Below are positions 23,131-35,474 of a stretch of DNA of 64,000 nt, one piece after another. The translations under genes and the position numbers were made by a program. The notes beneath the pieces are model-generated. The model did not search any database. It was not told where the DNA came from and worked only from the letters and a program-made list of their open reading frames with translations. Within the stretch, counting starts at the first letter, position 1. Every line of letters begins with the position of its first letter. Origin of the DNA: Angiostrongylus vasorum (Eukaryota > Nematoda > Chromadorea > Rhabditida > Metastrongylidae); the NCBI GenBank assembly GCA_018806985.1, contig JADANN010000085.1:62001-126000 (forward strand), read 5' to 3'.

Positions 23131-23199
23131 CAAAAAAGCTAATATTGTGATTTCGACTTTAGCTCAAGCTTAACTTCTTAATCGTTCTCTAAGCCCAGC

Positions 23200-25935
23200 T
23201 TAATCGGCCTAGGCAAGACAAGAAGACGCCTGCCTTTCAACGCCGTCTATAACACCGGAGAAGAACTGTTCCTCGGAACATGCGCCAATAGAGGAGTCGG
23301 CGGCGTCGGGGTTCTCGTCAACACGAGTTTGTTTATAAACATGGATTCATTCGAACAACTAACAACCCGAAGCAGACGTTTACAAATAAAAAGATGTGGA
23401 TCAATACCGGCTAATGCCGACATCAAACTGTGACAAAGAAGAAATGGAAGCGTTCTATATGGACGTGGAGAAGTTCTACAGAAAAGACCATGCATTCTTC
23501 ACGCTTATCATTGAAGATTTCAACGCCAAGGTTGGACCAAGAAGAACGTCTGAAGAACGTTCCATTGGGACCCATGGATAAGAATGGAACGAACAGGGTG
23601 AGCAACTGTTTGAGTTTATAACGGCGACCAAGACCATCCATGGTAGCTCGCAATTCCAGAAGCCCACCCTCAACGCTGGACATGAGAGTCACCCCCAAAT
23701 GAGAGTACCATAACAAAATTGACCACATCATAGTAAATAGGAAGCCTTACCGATGTCGGTGTTGTTCCAAAATTTTACACGGGTCAGACCACCGCCTCCT
23801 TCGTGCAAGATTCTATTTTTTCGCGGAAAGGAGAAAAAACCGCTAAATATAAAAACCCAAGTCAGGGAATAACCGTAAGCTGGGACTTATTAAATTCACT
23901 AATCGGCAGCTGGGAAGATGCTGTTGTCGATAACATCGACGAAGAATAACATCGGCTCATTCAACAACTTCACGTTAGCGCTATGAAGGCTGGGAGTTCG
24001 AAAGTCACCAACAGACATTTGTTTCCAGAAACAGCTCAGTTGATAGGCCAGCGTGGAATCGCACGAGTGGCAGGCAACCGCGAACTAACGTCCGAACTTG
24101 CAAAACAATGCAGACAGGCGATCAACGAAGATCTTAAAGAAAGAAGAGCAGCAGTAATGGACGAAGCCGCAGAGGCTGGGAAAAGCATTCGCAAAGCCCA
24201 CCGAATCCTCGCCAATTGCACGATTAAGATGACTGCACTCCGACGCCCAGACGGAACATTTACAGCTTCCAGAAAGGCAATGGAGAAAATTATTCACGAA
24301 TACTACTCGGATCTCTTCGATAGCGACGTCCACCTTCCGTCATATGAAATAAAGGAGGGTGGATATGTTGTACAACCGGTTCTCTCTTCCGAAATCCGAC
24401 ATGCAATTTCGTCGGTGAAAAATCGAACAACACCAGGTCCGGACAGAATAAGACCAGAACACCTTAAGAACCTTTCGGCAGTCCTCATAAACACACTAGC
24501 TCGGCTTTTCACATTTTGCCTCTCTTAATGCAAGGTTCGTACTCAGTGGAAGACCAGCAAGACCGCGTTATTGGTTAAGAAGGGTGACCTACACGATATA
24601 GGCAACTATCACTCAATGTGCTTCCTGATTATCGTCTAGAAACGTTTTACTCGAATCGTCCTAAACAGGATGGACAGCATACTGGACAAAGGGCGGCCAT
24701 GTGAGCAAGCAGGGTTTCTACGTTGGACCACATCCACACGGTAACAAGGCTCACTGAAGTATCGCGGGAGTACAAAAGACCGCTCTGTCTCACTTTCATC
24801 GATTTACAGAAGGCCTTTAATTTGAGTGGGGTAGAAGCAGTCATGGAAGCCCTTGACCATCAAGGAGTTTCTACTCAGTACGTAAAGATTCTTCGTGAGC
24901 CGTCCAAAAATTTCACAATCAAGATATCACCATTCTACAACGATATTAACACCAACGTCAAAAAAGGAAATAAGAAACGCGATACCATCCCGCCAAAATT
25001 ATTTACCGCCACCCTCCAGAACGTCAAGCGACCATTGGAATTGGATAATAAGGCAGTGAAAATCGATGGTCGACAGTTAGATCATCTTCGTTTTGCTGAT
25101 GACATCGTCCTTATTACACCAAACATTAGCCAAGCAGAACGTATGCTTGCCAACTTTGATGGAGCTTGTGGAAAGATTGGTCTTCGACTAAATCTTACAA
25201 AAACGATGTTCATGAGAAAACGGATTGGTTTGCCATGCCCACATTCACGCCAACAGAACGAATATCTCCGAATGCTCCAGTTATGTCTATCTAGGTCCGG
25301 AAATCAATCATGATAAACGACTTAGCTCCAGAGCTGAGCAGAAGGAAACGAGCGGCTTTGGGGAGCTTTCAAGAGCATCGAGGATGTAGTGAAGAAAACA
25401 AAGAACACCCGACTTCGTGCCCACCATTTCGACTCAACGGTACTTCCTGCGCTAACATATGCGTCAAAAACCTGGTCGCTGCTTAAGCAGGATGAAAGGT
25501 CACTCAGCTTTATCGAAGGCGCAGTCGAAAGGACATTGCTAGAAGTAACCCGTTTCGCACAAAGAATGGATGGGAACCGAAGCTCCGACCAGCGTTAACG
25601 ATCAACCATCAAAGATGCCGTTCTGTACGCCAAACAGTCGAAGATAAGGTGGGCCAGACCCGTAATGCGCATGAATGACAGCCGATGAACAAGAGCCATT
25701 AGTGACTGGGTTCCTCGAGATGTCAAGTCTACTGCAGAAAGACCACCGGCCCGATGGTCATAGTGCTTCGCCAAGAGCCTAGAAGAAAGATATGATGCTT
25801 GATGAGTACCCAAGAGCCAGCGAAACCCACTGGGCTACTCTTGCACGCGACAAGGAAAAAATAGAAGATTTACTGGAGCACGCTCGAGTCACTCGACGAT
25901 CAACGGGACTACAGGTGATACAGGTGACAGGTTCT
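23200..25935 (+). mobile_element. RTE-type non-LTR retrotransposon, 5'-truncated, decayed
   Basis: The best preserved LINE in the window. From 23205 the endonuclease reads VYNTGEELFLGTC, GVGGVGVLVNTSLF, then [18 protein letters not shown] and [13 protein letters not shown] (23435-23550). From 23983 a 181-codon stretch leads into the RT (NRTTPGPDRIRPEHLKNL, 24421-24474). Next come a worn KKGDLHDIGNYHS block and CEQAGF, then 24723-25313 with LTFIDLQKAF and LRFADDIVLIT, the FADD catalytic box. The C-terminal LPALTYASKTWSLLKQDE block is at 25445-25497. It ends in the tandem GATACAGGT tail near 25915-25930 typical of this family. Several frameshifts and stops make it inactive. It abuts the 5' end of a PLE fragment. 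Confidence 0.9.
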
Positions 25936-26580
25936 AACGAGAGGTTTGGTGAATGGATGAGTTCAGGTACAAATACTTAATCTCATGCAAGGCATGCGGT
26001 GAACAATACATCGGAGAAACGGACAGACCACTTTTTGTCCGCATGGAAGAACACCTGGATGGAAAAAGTTAAAATTCGTCAAAGTGCTTATATAGGTACA
26101 CATAGGGCAAAAGCACAATGGTGATGATTTGAAGTGTCTGCTGGGATCCTAACAGCGGAAACAAAAATGTCGATGCGCAAGATTCTTGAATCGTTACGGA
26201 CAAACTTCAAAAAATCAGAAGGTGAATCGGAAAGACGAATATCCCTCCATCAGTTACCTGGCTCGTTTTTTCGAATTGTTTTTTTTTGACCTGTTTGTGT
26301 CACTTTCATTTTGCTAAGTGTACAACACAAGTGGTCCCAGACGCAATTGGCGTTGAGTGGTTTTTATACCAAATGGCGTTCATTCATACGGTAGATCTTT
26401 ACTAGTACTCTATACATTTAACCAAATTATAGCCCTATTGCTACGTAAAATACGTCCAAGCTCTGAGGAAGACGACGCAGTCGAAACGTCAGATATGGAG
26501 CAACAGCAGCAACAACAACAACGGTAGGTTACACCACCCACGCAAACCTCAGCAAGAGCGCTTCATAAGAATATAGGTAG
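25935..26580 (+). mobile_element. Penelope-like GIY-YIG segment and terminus
   Basis: Near duplicate of 17099-17640: CKACGEQYIGETDRPLFVRM-like reading at 25985-26045 broken by small indels, a hammerhead motif at 26459-26494, and a CAACAACAACAACGG run. Relative to 17 kb it carries about 150 extra bases before the terminus. Confidence 0.8.
26459..26494 (+). ncRNA. Hammerhead ribozyme motif, core intact
   Basis: CTGAGGA (26463-26469), a three-pair stem II GAC/GTC, GAAA (26483-26486) and CGTC (26487-26490) are all present. Stem I pairs AGCT with AGAT, with one mismatch, so it is weaker than at 20578 or 55079. Confidence 0.6.
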
Positions 26581-27960
26581 ACATATCGATTGTTCATACC
26601 GAGGTTTATAGGAGGTCGCTTTTTTTGAGTTTACATGTGTATTTATTCGTGAAATTTCTGTGACCTACAAGCATCTTTGAAAGAATGTTGGTTTGACTGC
26701 GCTCGTGATAAGCGAAGCCATGTACAACAACACCACTTCTCTCAATGGAGCTGATGTAGTAGCAGTTGAAAAAGGGGATAGTTCTATGGCACATAGCTTA
26801 AGCTTACTTGTGGGCAATTTTCCATGTGGTTGAATTAATTGGTAGCATGCTTGTGACAGCAATCTGATTGTGTTCTTGGATATCCGGTAGACCACATATA
26901 AGGCGAGAATTGTTGAGAACATAGGAATGATACTCAAAGCAGAACGTCTTCGAAAATAGATGGGAGCACCTACAGTGCGCGTATTCAAACAGCACGCATG
27001 TAACGGAGCCATTCGATGTTACTTTACTTTATAACAACTTGTCGGATGACTTCGCAATGCAAGCCGTTCTCGGGCTATTCACTGAGAATGAAAAAGTAAA
27101 TAAAAAATGCACGGCTTCTAGATTGCGCAACTGAGGACTTTCTTAAAATAGTCTCTTTGTTGATCAATCTTCAGGTGACCTGGAAAATATTTCGCACAAA
27201 TCAGAGGGTTAGCCAGAGGACAGCGACAAGTACCAATGCTGGCCTTCGCTTTCATGTCCAAGGTGGAAGCACCAATTTGCGATCGCCTGCCTTTACTCTA
27301 CTTTAGGTACATAGTCGACTGCTTCATTGTCTATTACACACAAGAACAGATGGATGAGAACTTTGAGTTGCTAAGTGGACAGTCAGAGCATATAAAGTTT
27401 ACACGGGAAAAAGCCAACCAAGAACTGGCTTGCATTCTTGGACATCCAAATAAAGCTTTCAAAGGGCGGCTGTATAACAAAATTTTATCGTAGCCGAAGC
27501 AGTAAAAAATATGATAGTTCACTACCCTTCCCTTCATCCCTCATACTTGAAAACGCTCTAGTCACGAACATGGAGCGAACGGCTGAAAATGCGTGCGTAG
27601 AAGAGGAGGAAAGGAAGGAATTGCAAAGTTTAGCACTTAAAATAGGGATTTCCAATGGGTGCGAAGCAAAACCTACCCGGTTCAGACAGAAAGGCAAAAA
27701 TTGTTGCCTAAAATAACGTTTCGAACCTAAATAAGATCCCTTTTATGCACATAAGGCGAAAGATTTCGAACTAGAAGTACCAGCTCCGCACAGGAATTTG
27801 AATCTCGCCGCATGTTATCGTCCAGGCTTGTATCACCAAGAATCATAAAATGAACAACAGAGAGGGACGCCTCTAGATCTCACACAATATCTCACACTGA
27901 TGTTTTCAAGGAGATGGGTTCGTTATTGATTCCTATAAATTCTGTGCGGTCGCTCTGTAG
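26581..27960 (+). mobile_element. Penelope-like RT segment (duplicate of 17.64-18.96 kb)
   Basis: Same order as the 17.6 kb copy: FDVTLLYNNLSDD near 27015-27050, RLPLLYFRYIVDCFIVYYTQ (27290-27350), IKFTREKANQ, then VTNMERTAENACVEEEER and LALKIGISNGCEAKPTRF (27570-27680). In the palm box YIVD, Val replaces the first Asp of the usual YxDD-like site. Stops are present. Confidence 0.8.
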
Positions 27961-28064
27961 GTGGAATTCTAAATGGAAGACTTAGAGAAAGTGGTAAGTG
28001 CGTGAAGAAGCTGTCGTGCTTCCAGTGCAATTGAAACTTAAGCATAACCTCTTTTCTGTTGAAG

Positions 28065-30399
28065 TTATCAAGGCATTTTGATGACTACATTGCAGTCAAT
28101 GGAACTTTTCCAAGTTCCGAAGAAAGCTGCACCTTTTGATATCACCTACCAACCACTGCGGTGCGACGCTGTTTCTGTTAATTCAGGAGCGGCTCAAAGT
28201 TAGTTTTCAACTTTCAACATCTACTCGAAGAATTTTTTCGTCTGGAAGAACTGGCTGGAGCGTCTGAACAGCGAGGAGTGCGAAATTTTTCATACTCAGT
28301 CTTTTCTTCTACAAGTGCGATATTCCTTAGCTTTCTTTTTGCACAGCCTAAGTGATTTGTACCAATAATTTATGATCTTCCTCTTCAAAAAGAAAAATTC
28401 TAAAGAATTGTAGATGACCATGGCGACACATGGTGAAGACCTCTATTACCCTCTCTGATTTTTTTATTTTCGGAAAAAGCGGAGGAGATGGGGTTTAGCC
28501 GAGTGTTTATTTGTGAAGACCGTGTTAATCAGGTGCAAGGTCTGGTCCGACCAACTCCATAACGCTCTCTTTCAATCCACATTGGAACACCTTTGCTTAG
28601 CAACTCACAGGCCTGCTAGCACTAGGAGCACTATCCACCCGACCAGCATTCTACGACATTCATGAAGAAATCAAAATCCTCAAGCAGCACCGAGATTAAA
28701 CGCGAATTCACCGCTTCATTGATTATGGGCTGTAGTGCATTTTCAGAGCCTAGAGGAGTCAAATAAACACGCAATCTACTCAGCCAAACACTTTCGCAAC
28801 CTCAACAGATAAAACTTGATGAATAAATTCTAATTCGTATAATGAACAGATTCTTTTAAATATTCAACGTTTTAATTAACTGAACCGACTTTCACTTCAC
28901 CTCGGCGTGAGTAATCAATATATTTGTTAAGATTGTTCAGCATACACGAGGTTGTCAAACAACTTTTACTGGGCTTAGGTTTCGAGGCCTTGAGCCGAAG
29001 AACCACATCTATGGCCGCAGTCGCTGCTTCTTGCGTTTTCGGAGTTCGTAGTTTTATCGAGCCGAATCCTCTCCGGTGGAGCACCACTTAAATGAGAAGA
29101 ACACTCGGCCCATTTTATACGGTTGTTCACTAATTTTCGAATGACAATAATTTCTTTTCATGTCGACTGTTCATACTGTAGCAGTCGGTATCAGAGCAGT
29201 CACCAACGAGTCGTCGGCATCGTCGGCATGAGAAAAATCATCATCAATCAGCAGTCATTAATGTACCATCCTGTGCAAAAGCAAAAACTGCCGAGTTAGT
29301 TTCTCACTGGAGTGGTGGTTTGATTGAGAAGATTCGACTCGATGCGACTACGAAAACGCACACCGAGGCGTCGAACGGCTGTGGGCCATCGAGTCGAATC
29401 GTTGGCGCTGAGGAAAGGGCACTGAAAAAGGTAGCCAAATAAAAGCTTTATCGCAAATTGCGTTACGCTAAACAATCTAGATATCGATTATTAACGTTGT
29501 GGTTAAGTGGGAGCAGGTTTAGTAAATCATAGAAATAAACAATTTCTCTTGGTTCAGACTACTCATTGTTTTGTGAGCGGTTAGTGTTTGAAAGAAGTTT
29601 TTTATTGCGGGTATAAAAACTATGCACCAAATTTTATCGGCTTAGTTATGAAACTGTCTGGCTGAGCAGGTTACTTGTCAGTTTGATTTTTTCTGGCCTC
29701 TGAAAAACGATCCAGCTGAAAGGTCAGCTATTGAGTCGGAATAGTGTGATAGAAACCTCGTGCCTACTCATTAATAAAACAATGAATTATTGGTGAATGA
29801 CGCGGTTAAGACAAGGTCGCTTGGGTTTACAACATGAGAAACATTCGACGACCTTCGCGGACAATGAACACGAGGGAAGCGGATCCAATAGAAGAAGTGC
29901 GGTGGACACGCACAGTAGGTGTCAGAACGGGTCGTGCAATAATTATAGCAAAAAATCTGAATACAAATAGTAAAAATGGCGAAAAATAGAGACAGAAAGC
30001 AGTTCTTTTTTGTACGGTTTTTGAATGAATCCAAACTATGCATTTAGTAGTAAATGAGTTGCTTGCAGTTCCGGCCGTGGCGGACATGAACACCTGCGTC
30101 ATCACGGGCAACACGGTGACTGCAATCTGCAGTGGCCAAGCTTGTATGATAAACGCTGCCGCGAATTTCCGGCCTTTTTCCCGCCACGGCCCTGACAATT
30201 TCAGAAGCTCTCATGGTTTGACTTTCACTTTCCGCAAAACTTTTTTCTACAAAGAAAAAATTTTCTGTAGACCACAAATATCATCATGGCGAATTGGAGT
30301 AGAGAGATGTGGCAAGCCGTGGTGAAACAAAGTGGTTCGAATGCTGGCCGCGGGGGCCGTTTGCTGCGAACATCTTCTCGGCAGTTGCCAGTCTCATGA
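28065..30399 (+). pseudogene. Broken upstream copy of the secreted-protein gene (exons 3 and 4)
   Basis: The exon-3 equivalent (28065-28198) encodes FDITYQPLRCDAVSVNSG and ends at the same GTTAGTTTTC donor as gene A; its first half is diverged. The exon-4 equivalent (30069-30399) begins at TTGCAG and encodes ADMNTCVITGNTVTAIC. Relative to gene A it has an in-frame loss, a one-base gain near 30175, about 55 foreign bases at 30205-30265 and an extra A near 30333, so the C terminus is lost. The intervening intron is also homologous to intron 3 of gene A. No exon 1 or 2 was found upstream, where PLE sequence lies. It is a dead paralogue. Confidence 0.8.
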
Positions 30400-31129
30400 A
30401 AAAGGAGACCGAACGAGGACTGCTTGGAACGACCCATCCATTTATGTGATATTTCATGTTCAACAATCAAGGAAGCGTGAAAAACTACAAGAAAGTTCCC
30501 CACATTAAAAATATTTCGTTTCCCATTAGTAATTTTATTAAAAAATAAACGTCTGCGAAAGGAGATGAGACAAAAAACGCTATGTTTCAACTGGAAAAGA
30601 GTCTCATACTATTGGCTGAAAAAAATATGACGAGAAAAGGCTTAAACAGAAATTCGAATAGAACTGTGCTCGGTTGTCCTGTGAAAATTTTTCACTCCTG
30701 GTGGCGCGATGTCAGCCATATAACTTCGCTAGAAGACTAGGTTCCGTTCTAGGAATTTGTCTCAGCTTTAATTCAGCTCTTTATAAATACTTCTCAATTA
30801 CACAGTTTTTTTTTGCTGAGGCATTCAAAGAACTTTCGGAGGTATTCATACACATTGGGTAGTAACGAGCAATCACCCGTTGGCATGATTGGTCTGGGGA
30901 ACAGAAATCGGCGTTGAAACCAGTTAAGCTGAAGCTACATTTAAAATCGCAAAGCATAACTTTTTAATATACCTTGTTTTATTTACAAGCTGACACGAGG
31001 TTGCTACCAAATATTTATTCAGCTAATGTTTCCACGTCTTCGTCTTCCTCAGAGCCAATGAGCCGAGTCGATTCCACTGGTTTTCTTCTTCTCCCTGACC
31101 ATACATAGTGGAATATCTGGCTTGATTTT

Positions 31130-31440
31130 TGCTGGTTAAGCGATTGTGGTTCCCTGGAATCCCGAGGACAGCCTGGGCAAAGTCTGCCTCAAGTCGTCAC
31201 CACCACGGGCAGTCGCAGCCCTTGTGGATCAGAGGGAGATTTGCCACTATGCCACTTTGATACCGGAACGGTGGCCGATCCTAGTGTTGGTTTACTCTTA
31301 AGTAGGCTTCCATATGGAAGTGCTGGACTCCTTTTCAGCTTGGGAGAACCTGCCATGGAGACGAATCTCCCCACTCTACACCGCAGTCCAACACCCAGGA
31401 ACACCTCCCAGCCACGATAAAGCGGTGAACTCTTGTGAGG
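31130..31440 (+). repeat. R3 repeat copy
   Basis: Family R3 blocks in order: GTGGTTCCCTGGAATCCCGA, GGCAGTCGCAGCCCTTGTGG, TTTGATACCGGAACGGTGGC, TCAGCTTGGGAGAACC, CAACACCCAGGAACACCTCC and the GCGGTGAACTCTTG end. It is absent from the paralogous place at 48 kb, so it inserted after the duplication. Confidence 0.75.
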
Positions 31441-31799
31441 TAGTGGAACATCCCTCAATGGAATCAGTGGAAAAAAACAAGTTACCACCAACTAATTCCG
31501 ATAATCTGTGTGAAAAATTCTGTATATAAGGGCATGTTCAGTTGAGTATGACTCATTTTCCCGAAAAGAAGATCCAGGTCGACGCGCAACGAAGACGCCA
31601 AATCGAGAATAAGAACGCTGTGGATTTCGACTCTGATTATCGGTACCGAGAAGAACGAAGATGTCGAAACGTTAGCCCAATAAATATTGGTAACAACCTC
31701 GTGCTGGCTTATCAGCGAAACAATGTACATTGATCATTTATGCCTCATTTAAATGAATGTCGGTATAGAATGGTACAATTTTTTAAATTAGTATCTATA

Positions 31800-31990
31800 G
31801 ATCTAGTGAAGGACCCACATGGTATGGTGGTGAACGCATAAGCACCGGAAAGGGTAATAGCGCGTTCTTTCTCCACCGCGGACACCTGAGGTCCGGGGTT
31901 TTACGCAACTATCTAAGCATCTATGTGGTTGTTTCACACATAATACCCTGCCGTAAAAATTATAAAAGGCAGTAAATGGCAGGGTATTAT
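31800..31990 (+). repeat. SINE-2 copy
   Basis: Forward SINE-2 (GGACCCACATGGTATGGTGG, CACCGCGGACACCTGAGG) ending in the AGGCAGTAAATGG tail. It is missing at 48 kb. Confidence 0.7.
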
Positions 31991-33224
31991 GTGAAATAAA
32001 AAAATCTATTTTGTTCTGAGAAAATGTTTCATTTGCCATATCAGCTGTCGAAGTCAGCAACGATTTAAATGAGAAATTTACGAGACCTTGAACCGTGATG
32101 ATACAACTGTGAAAATATAGCGTAGCCCATTAAAGTTTGTTAAGAGCTGACTTGGAATCCTCTTGCTCTCTTAGACTTTTTCGATCGTTTCCATCTCAAT
32201 AAAATCAAGTACCTTCCTAGGGCGCAAAGATTATGCAAAAGTTTACTGGAGAAGACTTAAGAATCTAAGCCAGGTTCACTTTCAGTGATTTCATGATATT
32301 CACAAAGTTTCATCAGTTCGATAATCGTTTGTGCGAAATGTAATTGTAAAGTACAAATTTTTCATAGCCGAGCGTCATATGAAACAAGTTGAATTTAGTT
32401 TCTAGGTAACATCTAATTTTTCCACAACCCCTGTCGAATGGGACAACCATGCAAATGCGAAATAGGCGAGATCTTGCACCTTGGTGACGTTGATGCGAAA
32501 ATGCAGCACAACCCATTAAAGCTTATTAAGTGCCTACTAAGAAGCTTATTTCTGTCTTAGGGTGTTTCGCGCGATTTTACCTCAGTAAAATCGAAAACAT
32601 TTTTAAGGCGCATAAGTTGCACAAAAGCATATCGGAGAAGGCTTGAATCTAAGCCATGTTCACTTCCAGTCATTTCTTGATATTCATAAAGTTTCACCAC
32701 ATCTAGTATTGTTTACTGCCTTCTCACTGCGATATCTTGATGTTCTCGATCGATAATCGGATGGTCTCGTTATCGCTATCGCAAAAATGTAACTTATCTC
32801 TGTGACATTGTTAACAACAGAATTTATTAGTAATGAAATGCTGCACACTGTACGTTCTTTACTCGCTCTAGTTCAACTGCTTCATTGCTTTTTTATTGGC
32901 TTGAAGTCTGACATGAAGGAAGTGTTTTCACGTTCAAGGTTAAACCAATCGGTTGCTTTCGAATTGTAGATATGCAATTACTTCGATGTGAAAGCCAATA
33001 AATTAGTGTTGGAGTGGAAAATATAAAAATCGACCAAATGAAACGGCAGAGTGGTGCTTGTCTTTGAATAGAGCAATTTGGTTCGACATGAACTTTCTCG
33101 TCTGCAAGTGAAAGGAGTTGATACGTGGCAGTTTTTGTTAGTTCACTGCTATTTACTAATAAGGTTACACCATAGTCGCTGAATAAGCAACTGATCGCCG
33201 TGCAGATCTACTCACGCACTTGTA

Positions 33225-33325
33225 GGAAGGCTTCCTTGCGACTGTACGTGGCTTGAATGCATTCGTAGAGCGACGAGTCGAACATCTCCCAAAATTCCGC
33301 ACGAGTTATCTTGCAGGTGCTGTGC
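33225..33325 (-). other. Candidate minus-strand exon
   Basis: Between a CTGCACAG acceptor-like site (about 33316) and a GTGAGT donor (about 33217) on the minus strand, the frame reads CKITRAEFWEMFDSSLYE and ends CIQATYSRKEAFLQV. The paralogous stretch at 49000-49100 has lost the frame. It could be a single surviving exon of an unrecognised gene; no partner exons were found. Confidence 0.25.
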
Positions 33326-33460
33326 AGTGAAAGAGAACTTTTATAGAAACTATTGTCCATTGGTACACTGAAGCGCAAAACAAGATATATCATTCGGGAT
33401 TGATTTATCTTTGAGCTATTAGTCATACAATGAACTCCATAAGGAGTCACAGAAGCGAGT

Positions 33461-33471
33461 GAATATATATA

Positions 33472-33514
<43 letters not shown>
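33461..33514. repeat. (TA)n microsatellite
   Basis: About 25 TA units interrupted once by GA. The paralogous site near 49250 has only a short ATATATA. Confidence 0.95.
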
Positions 33515-33516
<2 letters not shown>

Positions 33517-33559
33517 GATTGGTCCATACAGTGAGTACGGGAAACGGATAAGGGGACAT

Positions 33560-34400
33560 TCCCGTTTATCTTGCCCTTTATTACCGATGAAGTAAGTGTA
33601 GCAATAAAGCGATGCTTAAGAGGGGAAGATCTAGAAGAATCGGTAGCGATAATTGAAATACCACCGGATACTCTTCGCCGTAAACTTGTTCGTAACCGCC
33701 TATATGACTTTCTATGTGAAACACAAAAGTGCGTAATTTGCCCTTAGAGCAGGGATGGTGACTGCATAAGTCCAGGTACGATATACCCGATCTCTTGTAG
33801 CATTTGTGGAGGAGAATATATTCGCGAAACCGGCAGACCATTACGTATTCGCATAAAAAACACCTACGTTTCAAACGAAAAGCGAGACAAAGGACTCGAA
33901 TAGGGACACTTAGGATACAAAAGCATAGCGTAGACGATTTTGATGTTAAAGTCGCTATCCTGGCACGGAAGACTAAAACTCCAACGTGCAAACTGTTCGA
34001 GGCCTTTTGGATAGATTCCAAGAATCCGAGAATGAATAGCAGAGAAGAATGTCCTGAGACAACACGTGATCTCTCCCAGTATCTCAGAATTGATTTTTTG
34101 ATTTGGAGTAGTGCAATCATCAGCCATTGCGATTCCAAGCTGCTGTTCTTCCTCTGTGGAAAACAGGTGAAAAAAAAGCGGTGGGTTCTCCGAGAAGCCT
34201 GTGGTCGTGTAATTATTGCACAAATTTTCATATTTCTGTTTGTGCTGTTGAAGCGTTTGACCTAGTAAGTTGCGTATTGGTGTATCCTTCCAGGCTGTGA
34301 AGGCGATTCTGCCGAAACGTCAGATGCCGTTGTGTTGTATGTGTTGTATGTGTGAAGAAGTAAACGTGTGCTGAATAACAACCTCGTGATTTTCTGGAAA
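33560..34400 (+). mobile_element. Penelope-like GIY-YIG segment
   Basis: The + strand reads LPFITDEVSVAIKRCL, then LRRKLVRNRLYDFLCETQKC, SCSICGGEYIRETGRPLRIR (33788-33848) and VDDFDVKVAILARKTKTP (33927-33980), i.e. the pre-endonuclease and GIY-YIG parts with one stop after VICP. It ends in a partly deleted hammerhead motif near 34290-34325 (GAAACGTC kept, CTGA core lost). Confidence 0.8.
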
Positions 34401-34417
34401 AAAAGAGAACGACAGAT

Positions 34418-35470
34418 TTACAATCCATTGGCGAGGTTAATGGAAAGACGGTCTTGGGAACCGTTAGAAGTCTTACATCTAATAAGCAGGAGATCGAACG
34501 AGTTCTGAATAACCACTGAGAGCAGAGAGGAGGTCGGCAGCGATGATTTAAATGCCTCCAATTCTTTTTGAAGATCTGCGTAAATGAATGTGAAAACGCG
34601 GTATAACGGGAAAAACGAAATCGCCATTACAAGGAGTTTTTCATGGAGAGTTCGTGGAACCTCGAAGCTATGGTTGGTTTTTTTTCGCACTTTTTTTTGA
34701 GGAAAATTTCTATCGTATATGCCCACATTGAAGCACAAAATGCTTCCGCCAGATCGTTGGCGAAACATGTATGGATATGGCGACTGTTTGAATGGGCACA
34801 TACGAAGGCGAAATGTAATGAAGGACATTCTAGAATAATTTGCGAAAATTTTCAGCACTCTAAGATATGAAAGATGCAAGAATAAAAGAAGAAGAAAGAG
34901 AAAAGGAACGATGAAAGGAATAAGGAGAACCATGACAGCAAAACAAGACGAAGGAGAAGCAGACATTAATAGCTTTGCGATACAACAACTCAAAGCTGTT
35001 TTTAAGAGAGTACCTAAAGTGCTCAATCTACAGAAAACCAAAAAAAAAGTTGAAGTAAAAGTTAGCACACTTCCCACTCGATAGCACTCTCGGTAGTCTA
35101 AAACGTTTGCGTGCAAAACTCCAGAGGCATTTTGAATGAATTGCAAAGATCCAACAATGAATCGTAGCAAAGGAATGCCATGCGATTGCATACGATTTCG
35201 TCCGTTGTCCCAGATGGGCTTTTTTAAGGTGACAGGGGTATATATACATACACGTGTTTCTTATGTACACTCTAAGTGGTATGCCTCCATCAAAGGTTGA
35301 AGACTCGGAAAGAATGACGATTATCCAAAAAAAATTGTTAACGACGCGTCTGAAATTTGGATATTTTCTCTTAACCTCTGCAATGGATTGTAAATGTGTC
35401 GTTTTCCTTCTCAGCGACAGCAAGGTTGTCATGGAGCACACGTTCATATCCGTCCAGAAATGAACACTTA
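34418..35470 (+). repeat. Flank duplicated at 49315-50345
   Basis: Matches 49315-50345 in order (CGAGTTCTGAATAAC, GGTATAA.GGG, TTTTTCATGGAGAG, CGACAAATAAC-type blocks). It holds long but unconvincing minus-strand open frames; their counterparts are broken in the other copy, so they are not genes. Confidence 0.75.
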
Positions 35471-35474
35471 CAAT

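Larger units (their letters stand above)
30400..33460 (+). repeat. Downstream flank, duplicated at about 47432-49270
   Basis: Blocks match in order between the two loci: 30480-30870 with 47540-47940, 31010-31075 with 48080-48140, 31490-31650 with 48240-48400, and 32690-33010 with 48480-48790. No gene is supported inside. A hammerhead-like relic lies on the minus strand near 31036-31072 (GTC changed), and its duplicate near 48092-48128. Confidence 0.8.

Noticed and set aside
34418..35447. Minus-strand open frames of 257 and 139 codons
   Set aside because: The homologous segment at 49.3-50.3 kb is full of frameshifts in the same frame, composition is AT-driven, and no motif is recognised. They are probably chance.
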